Shown here in pieces: positions 1 to 7,737 of a DNA stretch of 25,532 nucleotides. How positions within the stretch are numbered: the first letter of the stretch is position 1; the number at the start of each line of letters is the position of its first letter. The notes below the pieces were generated by a model. The model was given only the letters and a program-made list of their open reading frames with translations, did not search any database and had not been told where the DNA came from. Source of the stretch: Polychytrium aggregatum (taxonomy: Eukaryota; Chytridiomycota; Chytridiomycetes; Polychytriales); contig NW_026516535.1 of assembly GCF_025602895.1 (NCBI RefSeq), positions 1 through 25,532 on the forward strand. Reading direction: 5' to 3'. The position numbers were made by a program, and so were the translations under genes.

Positions 1-1032
1 CCCACCCAGCAGGCCATCCAACTACCCTGCGATGTCCAGTTTCATCCGAACAACCAACAGCAGCTGGAGCAAGTTGGCTGTCTCCGCCTTCGTCTCGATG
101 ACTTTACCGTCCTCGATGCCAGCCGAGCAGCCCGGGCATTCGTCAAGCACGGCAGAGTCCATTCCGCTCCGCTCCTGAGCGCATTCATGGAACTCTCGGC
201 AGCCAAGCTACAACCCTCCAACGCCGAAGATGTCATGGACCTGGTGTGGGCGGTCGAATATGCTCAAGACCCTGCCGCCGACGTTTCTGCCAGGACGGCG
301 TTCTTCAAGCGAGTTCTCGCAGCCATCGACCAAGCGCCGCTGGACGCCTGGAGCACGAGGAGCCTCTCGGTCGTCGTCTGGGCATGTGGCCCACTCCTCT
401 GCGAAACACCGGGGCTTGTCTGCCGCATCGAAAGCTCTGTGCTGTATCGACTGGATGGCATCGAGCCTTACCATCTCGGCAAGCTACTGTTTCGTTTGGC
501 TGAAAGTGGCCACGCCTCGCAAGAGCTGTTTACTCGCGCCGCAGACACCATCGTCAGACGCATCGCAGGATTCGATCGAGAGCTCGTCGAGATCGCAGCC
601 GCATACGTCAAGATGGATGCCATGGCCCCCGCCCTCCAGGCGGCCCTCACTGCACAGATCCTCCGAACAGCCGGCCGGTTTGCGGTGGTGGATCTATGCC
701 GCGTGCTGGCTTCTCTCTCGGTGCTCAGGCCAGCGCCCCGTGGTGATCTCTCGAAGCTGCTGGTGCATCTGACGGAGCGGCTCGATGGGCTGGCTGCTTG
801 CGATGTGATTCTCATCCTCAAGACAGTGGAATCGATGGATACAAATGGTCTGAGCGAAGCTGCCTCGCTGATCAAGGTCGTCGCGACTAGAGCCGCCGAA
901 GATTGGGACAACATGACGGTTGGAAGCCGTGGCAGAATCAAGAGCCTTCTGGTGCAGCTCGACTGCCCGCCTGAGCTCTTGGCACACATCGAGTCCAAGG
1001 AGTACATCTACCAGCACGACGTGCCGTTCTGA
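1..1032 (+). CDS. Helical-repeat protein, 5'-partial (possibly FASTK/OPR-like)
   Basis: The frame is open from the first base of the window to a TGA ending at 1032, giving 343 visible residues, so the true start (or an upstream exon) lies outside. The first ATG inside is at 187, but sensible protein sequence continues upstream of it. The chain is almost entirely alpha-helical in character, with Leu/Ala-rich segments of roughly 35-40 residues. Phrases such as LSVVVWACGPL and VDLCRVLASLSVL recall the 'LxxLxWAxAxL' helices of FASTK, octatricopeptide and related organellar RNA-binding repeat proteins. It ends in KEYIYQHDVPF, with no visible RAP domain or membrane segment. Function is not established; a mitochondrial RNA-processing role would be inference only. 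It is convergent with the MAPR gene, with 185 bp between the stop codons. Confidence 0.6.
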   Translation, partial: PTQQAIQLPCDVQFHPNNQQQLEQVGCLRLRLDDFTVLDASRAARAFVKHGRVHSAPLLSAFMELSAAKLQPSNAEDVMDLVWAVEYAQDPAADVSARTAFFKRVLAAIDQAPLDAWSTRSLSVVVWACGPLLCETPGLVCRIESSVLYRLDGIEPYHLGKLLFRLAESGHASQELFTRAADTIVRRIAGFDRELVEIAAAYVKMDAMAPALQAALTAQILRTAGRFAVVDLCRVLASLSVLRPAPRGDLSKLLVHLTERLDGLAACDVILILKTVESMDTNGLSEAASLIKVVATRAAEDWDNMTVGSRGRIKSLLVQLDCPPELLAHIESKEYIYQHDVPF

Positions 1033-1217
1033 CGAATCCCGGCTGGCCGCTAAAGCACGGGGGATGCTGATGAATACTGCCACTTTGAGCGGCGTGTATT
1101 GGCCAACGATGGTGCGTCGAGATGCTGCCGGGCCATGTCCGTGCTGCCACTCGCTCCTCATCAACTACAGTGGATGACAACAGGCCCAAAGCCCCCGTTC
1201 GAACAAGCCGGCGTGCC

Positions 1218-2197
1218 TCAGCAGGGTTCTGGAAGCGGTGCGTCCTCGGGAATCGGATCGTGGATCACTTCGCCGACGTAAAAGTACTTTTCATGCGTTT
1301 CGTAGAAATCGGCCCATCCGTCGATCGACTGAAGCCACGTCGAGCAGATGCAACCCGGCGAGCCAGCAGCATTAGTCGAGCGACGCAGACGAGGCAGATA
1401 TCGACGCAATGCCCAGAGCAATGCATACAGCAGATGGCGCACCTTAATCTCGCCCTCGGTGAGTCCACGGACGTCATGCGTAAGATGCGTCTTGAAGCAT
1501 CCGGTGACGTATGCTCTTGAGGCGTCGACGCCGGCAAAGAACGAATAGCCACCGCCCTGGTTGAGGGAAGACTCAGTCGGGCTTTCCTGAACCAGGCACA
1601 GCCGGGCCGAGAGCGCCAGAGTCGACAGAAACTCACCTTGCCGTAATACTGCTGGCCGGCCGTGACGTCAAAGACCTTGCCTCTGGGGAGAATAGCAGCC
1701 GATCATCAATACAACACAGGCATCGAGCTACAGCCCTCCCAGCCAGCCGATTGCTGCCTTACCTGATGGCGATATAGACGGGCTTGTCGGGATCGCTGCC
1801 GTCGTACTGGGCGAGCTCTTCGGGAGTGAATTTGCGTGTGGGTCGCTACAGCAGCGAGCGAGCAGTGTTAGGCAGAGGCGACCGATGATCGACGTAGTTT
1901 CATTGGGAGATGCATCTCGACGCACCCACGACAGGATGCGGCAGGCCGTACCGGAAGGAAGTGGTGGACGTTGGGCAGCTTCTGGCCAAAGGTGTAGGTG
2001 CCGGTGGTGACCTTGGAGACGGACAGAGCAAAGCCCACGGCGCCGACGAGGTAGACCAGGGCCCAGCCGACGGCCGCAAGGCAGGATGTCTTGCGGATGC
2101 CCTTGCTTTTGGCGGAGGGGTCGCTGGCATGCTTGCCCTTGGACGACACGGCGGGATCGGCCGCGGGGGCCGGCTTTCTCTGCTTCAGGTCGGACAT
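1218..2197 (-). CDS. Membrane-anchored MAPR family (cytochrome b5-like heme-binding) protein
   Basis: Five exons (2197-1952, 1845-1763, 1682-1637, 1556-1443, 1328-1218) join in phase to a 199-residue protein. All four introns (106, 80, 80 and 114 nt) have GT..AG ends, and the last carries a GACTAAT branch-like site. The start is the ATG at 2197. Residues about 39-60 form one transmembrane helix after a basic Ala/Pro/Lys-rich tail, consistent with an ER-anchored protein. The b5-like fold follows: RKFTPEELAQYDGSDPDKP, then GKVFDVTAGQQYYGKGGGYS, then FFAGVDASRAYVTGCF. Tyr122/123 and Tyr129 lie where MAPR proteins coordinate heme through tyrosine rather than histidine. The ending with a WADFYETHEKYFYVGEV stretch is closer to neuferricin/CYB5D2 and its fungal relatives than to PGRMC1/Dap1. 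Family members bind heme and support sterol-modifying P450s; that role is known for the family and inferred here. Confidence 0.9.
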
Positions 2198-2490
2198 GGC
2201 TGGCTGGCGGTGGTGCTTGGTTGCGGTGTGGTGTGGCTGCGGCTGCGGTTATGGCGATGATGGGATGGGATGGTGCTGGGTGCGATGAGGGGAGAAAGGT
2301 GCAATCGCCAAAGGCCAAAGCCAAAGCCAAGTGCGTGCTGGCGCAATCAGCGCCAACAGCCAACACAACCGCTGCCGATGCAGCTGCCCTTTGGTCTCGA
2401 AAAGATCTGTCTGGTGCGGTCGCATGCAGGCCTTTATTTCGGATGCTGGGACGCAGGGCCATCAGCCAGACACTCTCGTATTCCGGCCGC

Positions 2491-3473
2491 TCAATTGGAC
2501 TCGTAGATGCGCTTGATCTCGGGGTCGTCAACGAGGTCGACGGGGGCAAATCCTTTCGAGTTCTTGATGGACCGATCGGCGCCCCGCTCGAGAAGCAGCT
2601 TGACCAGCTCGCGGGCACCCAAGAATGTGGCTGCAGATACAAATGCCCGGCGACGAGAGTGTCAGGGTGCGATGCGGCTTTGCACACCGCCCGACGGCTC
2701 TCCTCCTGCTGTGTTTGCTTGCCGATGGAGTACTCACCCAGATGGAGCGCTGTGTTGCCGCCCTGTGGGTCCGTCAAAATCGAACAGCGATGCATGTGAG
2801 AAGCCAGCGGCGAGGAAGCGGATGCAAACGACTGCCCCCGCAGACCAGATCCACCAGCAATCGGCAACGGGCAGCGCATATCGCTCCAGCATCAACCGAC
2901 CCCGAACGCGACGTCAATATCGTCCTTCAGCGTTCGCTCGACAATGTCCTTTGCAATTGCATCCTGGCCGCACATGAGCGCCCACTGCAGAGCAGTAATG
3001 CTGCCGAGATAAGCTCCCAGGAACTTGTACGCGTCCAGCTCCAGCTCGGCGTCGAACTTGATGGTGGGATCTCGGTGCTTGGCCGATGTGAGAGACTTGT
3101 CGTTGAGGAGGATGTTCCGGACGTCGTCGGCACGGTTCTGCTTTATCGCTGCAGATAGGGAGAGGCGTTAGATCCCAGTCGTGCGTCGAGCATGAAGCGA
3201 GTGCGATATGCAGGCCGTGTGATGGAACATGCAAAATGCGTCTATCTGGACAGCAAGTGGTTGCGTCGTGGCTGGAGCGGATCGCGAGAACGCAACAGAT
3301 CGCAGGAAGACCGATGTGGAAGATGAGAGGGCAGGGAAGGCATCGGAAATGCTATGCTCGCCGTCTGGACTACCTTCAAACAGCACCTGTGTTGGGAGCA
3401 GAGTATTGGCGTTAGTACAGCCTCGTCTGGCGGACAAAGTTGCTGAACGAGTACCTACTTCTATGGAGGCCAT
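2491..3473 (-). CDS. Small ankyrin-repeat protein (possibly YGL242C-like)
   Basis: Exons 3473-3459 (15 nt), 3386-3374 (13 nt), 3148-2901, 2762-2738 (25 nt) and 2630-2491 join in phase to 146 residues beginning MASIEVLFEAIKQNRADDV. Intron 1 contains a perfect TACTAAC branch site (3411-3417). The centre reads LGSITALQWALMCGQDAIAK, and the C-terminal part is an ankyrin repeat (GGNTALHLAATFLGARELV, then KLLLERGADRSIKNSKGF), ending IKRIYESN. Ankyrin repeats bind protein partners; no catalytic motif is present. The domain layout resembles the small fungal ankyrin family that includes yeast YGL242C, from memory only. The donor of intron 3 is the unusual GTCGGT. An alternative acceptor at 2831 would add about 23 residues in frame (ending ILTDPQ), so the exon 3/4 junction is the least certain. 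The gene is divergent from the HIT gene. Confidence 0.82.
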
Positions 3474-3741
3474 GGCGGCAGAGACCGAGTTGGATGATCA
3501 GCAGATGGCCTCGGAGATGCTCCCGAGACAGATGCAGTGCAAGCGCTTGGATGGGTGCCGACGGCGACAGCAGCGACGCTGTGCTCTTGGCAGCAGACCA
3601 ATCAGCCCCGAGCGATAACTGCCGACGACGATGAGCAGCGGCGGTGATTGTGCGGCCTTCCCGCCAATTCCGAGTGCTGCGGGGGGGGGAGAGCGGACGG
3701 GCGACGGACACGAAGGCATCGTGTGGGGGTTGATTTAGGAT

Positions 3742-3831
3742 TGATATCATATTTGGTACTGATATCATATTTGGTACTGATATTGTATTTGGTACTGATA
3801 TCGTATTTGGTACTGATATCATATCTGGGAT
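3742..3831. repeat. 18-bp AT-rich tandem repeat, 5 copies
   Basis: The unit TGATATCATATTTGGTAC is present twice perfectly (3742-3759, 3760-3777), then with one to three changes (3778-3795, 3796-3813, 3814-3831). Each unit contains the self-complementary TGATATCA, in a region otherwise GC-rich. It sits in the shared promoter region, so it could bind a dimeric factor, or simply be a minisatellite. Confidence 0.95.
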
Positions 3832-3910
3832 TAACATCAAGCACCAACCCCATAACCAATCCAATAACCAACCTGGCAAGCGCCCGTCCCCACGAGACCA
3901 TGTGCCGCCG

Positions 3911-3973
3911 TGCTCCGAGCACTCCAGCGCTCCTCCGAACACTCCAGCGCTCCTCCGAACACTCCAGCGCTCT
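3911..3973. repeat. 20-bp tandem repeat, about 3 copies
   Basis: The unit ACTCCAGCGCTCCTCCGAAC occurs at 3921-3940 and 3941-3960, with a partial copy from 3961 and a degenerate one before 3921. It lies in the ankyrin/HIT intergenic region, 130-190 bp upstream of the HIT start codon. Confidence 0.9.
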
Positions 3974-4105
3974 GCAATGCGCTCGGCAATGTGCTCTCCG
4001 ATGCACCTGGCGATGCGCCCGTCGGTCCTTCAAGGGGCAGTCGCGGCGCCAGCAAGCCTCTCCTCTTTGTCCCCGATCTGCCTTCCAATCCGCGCAACAT
4101 CAGCC

Positions 4106-5409
4106 ATGAGCCATCTCACCGCCAACTGCATCTTCTGCAAGGTCGGCCACTCCCCGGCTGCGTCGCATCGTCGTCGGACTGTCGTCGGACTGTCGTCGCA
4201 TCGTCGCTGCGGGGCCCGTCTTGCTGTTGCTGCCTCTCACCCTTTCCCTCCTCTCTCCTGGCCACCAGATCATCCAAGGTGCCATCCCCTCCCATAAGAT
4301 CCTCGAGACCGAGCTGACCTACGCCTTCCTGGACATCAACCCCATCAGCACCGGCCATGTCCTTGTGATCCCCAAGTGTCCGTATCCTCTTGTCGTGTTG
4401 CTTTCCTGCCATGGCACTCGTCTGCATCAGACCCCTCGCTGATCCGGCTGGTCCTTTTGCCTCTGGCCCACCCCGATGGCCCCGATGGCCCCGATGGCCC
4501 CGATGGCCCCGATGGCCCCGATGGCCCCGATGGCCCCGATGGCCCCGATGGCCCCGATGGCCCTGATGACCCCGACTGGTCCTGCCACCGGCTTGGTTCT
4601 GCAGACCACGCCCAGTTCTTCCACCAGGTGCCCGAGGCCCACCTCGCTGACCTGCTCCCTGCTGCCCAGAGGATCGTCAAGGCCCTCGGCCCTGCCCAGT
4701 ACAACCTGCTCCAGGTATGTCGATCGATGCACCACCAGCCGGTGGCGCTCTCAGGAACGGCATGCCAGAGCTCTGGCTCTGGGTGTTCAGTTCAAGCCAA
4801 TGCACCTAGACCCGATTTCTTGGCGGCAGTGGACGCTAATGCAATCTGCACATACCCTCCCCCTGTATCCAGAACAACGGCCGCCTCGCTCGTAAGTTGC
4901 ACTGATTTCCATATGTCGGGTCCGCGCTTGATCCTGCGGTCGTCTCTGACAAGCCTCTGTTCTGTTTCCTGCCCTCGGCAACTCTTCATGGCGATACACA
5001 GACCAAGCTGGTAAGTAGGCGCATATGGGCTCTGCATACGAGCGTCGATCTCAGGGCTGCACAGGCTTCGGCTGACCCCTGCTTGCTTCATCTATCCGCA
5101 GTGGACCATGTTCATTTCCACATCATGTAAGCGCATCCCACTGTCTTGGCAAAGTAGCAGCGCAGACTTGCGAAACGGGGCTGCATGTTAGATTGCCGAT
5201 CGATTGTCCGTCGCTCTCTGGCGGTCCGCTTGACTTCCCAAGGTGTGTTTTTGAGTCTTACGTTTTGCTGATCTGCCACCCACCTTTCCAACAGTCCCAA
5301 GACTGAGACTGAAGGCCTCGGTATCCAGTGGCCCATGAAGAGCCCTACCCAGGAGGAGCTTGCCGCCATCAAGGCCCAGATTGTCTCCAAGCTCGAGGAG
5401 AGCAAGTAG
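4106..5409 (+). CDS. HNT1: HIT-family purine nucleoside phosphoramidase (HINT1/Hnt1 type)
   Basis: Seven exons (4106-4141, 4269-4377, 4605-4714, 4873-4891, 5002-5010, 5102-5126, 5295-5409) join in phase to 140 residues, the usual HINT length. The start reads MSHLTANCIFCK, followed by IIQGAIPSHKILETELTYAF and LDINPISTGHVLVIPKYHA, the hallmark HIT N-terminal half. The catalytic histidine triad is HVHFHIIPK at residues 97-105, preceded by NNGRLAHQAVD. HINT enzymes hydrolyse AMP-lysine and other adenosine phosphoramidates in cytosol and nucleus. Exon 5 is only 9 nt (encoding the middle of AHQAV), and without it the triad loses phase with the upstream half. Introns 1 and 2 start with GTCGGC and GTCCGT rather than the usual GTRNGT. 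Intron 2 contains a 9-bp minisatellite. An AATAAA lies 248 nt after the stop. Confidence 0.95.
4471..4579. repeat. 9-bp minisatellite (CCCCGATGG) inside HIT intron 2
   Basis: Ten perfect head-to-tail copies of CCCCGATGG fill 4471-4560, followed by about two degenerate copies. Because the unit is a multiple of three and has no stop, several frames stay open and give spurious PDG-, MAP- or GAI-repeat peptides. The HIT protein skips it by splicing from 4377 to 4605. Confidence 0.95.
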
Positions 5410-6132
5410 GAAAGGTTGTGGTCGTGCTTCATCTCGCCAGCATGGTTCGCTCCTGCTCAAAGTGATCTTGTTGGGCCACATCGTGTGGATGCCGACTCTC
5501 ACTGTCCCACAACTGAAGCTGAAACTAACTCATATCCGCCCCATTCCGCCAGCGATGCGCTTCCTGCAGTGCTAGGCGGCTCAAATCAAGATCCTGCCCG
5601 TCGTGTGCCCTCCCTTTGAGGTCTCAATCGACAGCGCGATCGAAATCCGTCTCTGTAATAAACACCCTCCACCGGATGGATCATCGAATATACCGCACAG
5701 TCACCTGTATAGCCCACTCAGCCCGATAGTCTCCAGGGTTCGGGATGCTAGCGAGGGATGGCATCTGGACCTGTCTGTGGACAATGCCATTCATCTGGAG
5801 CTCACCATGCGACTGCTTGGTCGGCGAGGCGGGGTGGTGCATCTGAGAAGACGAACAGAAAGCGGGGACTGTGATTGCTGAAATGGCGGGCTGTTGGTCT
5901 GGGCCCATGAAGAGCGAGGGCACTCGGCCGAGCACGCCTTCGGTCTTGCATCGGGAAGTGCATACGTGAAAGATGCCTGGGAACCAGTCGATAAAGATAG
6001 TACGCGGCATTTGCGCATGCTTCCATGACTTGTGGCTGCTCGCCGATGCTGTTCGCTTCAGCATTGGATGCAGACACGCCTGCAAGCAGCTTTCTGACGG
6101 CGCATGGATCCTAACCAGCAATCCCGTTCCCC
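5410..6132. other. Intergenic region between HIT and TMEM216-like genes
   Basis: About 720 bp hold the 3' UTR of the HIT gene and the promoter of the TMEM216-like gene. A 146-codon open frame on the minus strand (6121-5681) is present, but its product shows no domain or repeat and it would start 12 bp from the TMEM216 start codon. I do not call it a gene. No RNA gene or repeat was seen. Confidence 0.4.
5657..5662 (+). promoter_or_regulatory. Candidate poly(A) signal AATAAA for the HIT gene
   Basis: A perfect AATAAA occurs 248 nt downstream of the HIT stop codon, in an otherwise GC-rich sequence. It would give a 3' UTR of about 270 nt. Confidence 0.45.
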
Positions 6133-7111
6133 ATGCCGCAGCACTCGTCTCTGCCCCTGCAGATCGCGATTTACTTCAACCAGATATTCGCCATAGTATA
6201 TCTGGTCGTGGCGCTGGGATTCCAGATCTACAAAGGTGAGGCTGCTGCAGACCCACGACCGCGAGTTGCATAGATCGTAGTCGGCAATGTGATGGATCGG
6301 TACAAGCACGCTCGTCGCACTGCGTTGCCATCACCTGTGTGCGTTGCTTTGCGAGCTGGACATTGTATCTTCACGCACGATCCTCGTCCCGGGCTGCATT
6401 CGCTCGGTCCTGAGGGCAGATTCTCACACAGCGACGGGCCCCATTGCTGTTTCTCGCGTCAGGGTATCGTCTGCCGTATCCATCGTCGGTTCTGGGTCTG
6501 GAGATATTTGGGCTATTTGCACTCACGGGCCTGGAGCTGGCTCGGCTTTCGTTCGGTACGCTACATCTAGATGGATCAAAGTCGCTTCTCGGTGAAGGGG
6601 GGATGGGCCCCGCTGACTGCACTGGTTCTTCGCACCGCTCTCTTGGTGCAGACTGGCAAGTGCAGCGACTGAGCACTGCCATGTCCTCTTGCTGATGCTT
6701 GCTTGACTACGGTCGCCTCCAGGATCAAGGGGAAACAAAACCGAGGAGCCGATTCCCCTGATGGTGTTTCTCGGGATGACGCCCGTGGCCATGTGTGGTT
6801 TTTTGTTTTACTTTCTCTGGCAAGCCTATGTGTAAGTGTCTCAAGCCAGCCCAGCGCCGAGCTCGATTTCCCACACGCGGGACAGACGTTTGCATGAATG
6901 TGAATGTGAATATGAATGTGAATACGAGGCAGAATCGGTGCTGCTCACGGCTGCCACGACTGCAACTCGAGATGGCAGCTGACACTCGCTTCACCACTCC
7001 GCCAGACTTATATTCGATGTGGCCCTCAACTCCGTCATGCTCGCGTTCCTGGCTGTCGAATTCTTTGTTGGCATTTGGGAGGCCTCGATTCTGAATCAGC
7101 AGTATCGCTGA
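6133..7111 (+). CDS. TMEM216: TMEM216/TMEM80-family ciliary transition-zone membrane protein
   Basis: Four exons (6133-6235, 6463-6555, 6723-6831, 7006-7111) join in phase to 136 residues. The ATG at 6133 is the first in frame after a stop at 6112-6114. The protein has four hydrophobic segments: IYFNQIFAIVYLVVALGFQI, LGLEIFGLFALTGLELARL, LMVFLGMTPVAMCGFLFYF and VALNSVMLAFLAVEFFVGIW. Family signatures include the initial LPLQI, then YKGYRLPYPSSVLGLEIFGL, ELARLSFGSRGNKTE before TM3, and LWQAYVLIFDVALNSVML. In animals TMEM216 belongs to the tectonic/MKS complex that gates the base of the cilium. Here that predicts a role at the zoospore flagellum base (inference). TMEM80 paralogues share the fold, so the exact orthology is open. 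The gene is convergent with IFT122, another ciliary gene. Confidence 0.88.
6893..6925. repeat. Short 6-bp repeat in TMEM216 intron 3
   Basis: Roughly five imperfect copies of GAATGT/GAATAT lie in tandem inside the 174-nt third intron. It is simple-sequence DNA without evident function. Confidence 0.7.
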
Positions 7112-7182
7112 CGGACAGCGCCAGTCTGCACACTCTTGTGCCAATTGTGTATACGAGAAGCTAAATCAACACATGGATCCAC

Positions 7183-7656
7183 TTATTCCTTCATATCCAC
7201 TCTTGGCGTGAGATTGCTCGGCCAAGCGCCTGTCCAGTCTTGCGCGTTTGCAAGATTGAGAGCCCAGAACGAAACCAGGGCAGCGGGGATGAACGAGTCG
7301 CCCCAGTGTCTGGGTCTGGAGCCCAGCGTGTCAATCGATGTCGCATGGCACTCTTGCCCAGACTCAGCCCTTCCAACCACAGCGAGCATCCGTGCAAGCA
7401 TGACAAAAGTCCGTGCGGCGACCAGTGTGCAAGTGCGCAACGCAGCCCGAACACGGGAAACAGTCGAGGGAATGCCATCACTTGAGTGGCTCTTGCTGGA
7501 CACATGCAAGACGGCACAACACAGTGCACAGGCAATCGAGAGATTCAGATATTGAGTAAAACCGAATGCAACCGTCACCGCCACGACAGCGTTGTGCGCT
7601 TGTGGGGGTCGAAACAGAGAGGCAGCAAGGCAGAGAAACAGAGAAGCAGAAAGCAA
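7183..7656 (-). CDS. Hydrophobic open frame, possible membrane-protein exon (uncertain)
   Basis: In the 626 bp between the stop codons of TMEM216 and IFT122, a 157-codon frame is open on the minus strand. It has three hydrophobic stretches (for example HNAVVAVTVAFGFTQYLNLS, CTLVAARTFVMLARMLAVVG and FIPAALVSFWALNLANAQDW) and ends at TAA. There is no ATG at its beginning; the first codon is TTG, and the first in-frame ATG is internal. If real it would be the 3' exon of a small gene whose start is not resolved, squeezed against the IFT122 3' end. The upstream part (7613-7680) is a low-complexity GCAAGGCAGA-type repeat. I do not recognise a family; a chance open frame is equally possible. Confidence 0.22.
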   Translation of the reverse strand: MLSASLFLCLAASLFRPPQAHNAVVAVTVAFGFTQYLNLSIACALCCAVLHVSSKSHSSDGIPSTVSRVRAALRTCTLVAARTFVMLARMLAVVGRAESGQECHATSIDTLGSRPRHWGDSFIPAALVSFWALNLANAQDWTGAWPSNLTPRVDMKE

Positions 7657-7737
7657 GGCAGCAAGGCAGAAAGCACCTATCGCTGACGCTGCACCGTCGT
7701 GACCATACCGGCGGGTGATGGGTCAGACCTCCATGCG

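Larger units (their letters stand above)
3474..4105. promoter_or_regulatory. Divergent intergenic region between ankyrin and HIT genes
   Basis: About 630 bp separate the start codons of the ankyrin gene (minus) and the HIT gene (plus), so both promoters must lie here. It holds two separate tandem arrays (3742-3831 and 3911-3973) and a run of nine G near 3681-3689. No supported gene or clear TATA element was seen. Long open frames crossing it are products of the repeats. Confidence 0.5.

Noticed and set aside
1728..2879. 383-residue minus-strand frame joining MAPR exon 2 with ankyrin exon 4
   Set aside because: It runs through introns and intergenic DNA of two separate genes; the spliced models explain the conserved pieces better.
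4376..5014. Collagen-like PDG-repeat protein and other repeat peptides across 4345-5014
   Set aside because: They are readings of the (CCCCGATGG)n minisatellite, which lies inside an intron of the HIT gene; the flanking exons give a perfect HIT protein when it is removed.
5681..6121. 146-residue minus-strand ORF
   Set aside because: No domain, no splice support, and a start codon 12 bp from that of TMEM216; no evidence beyond being open.
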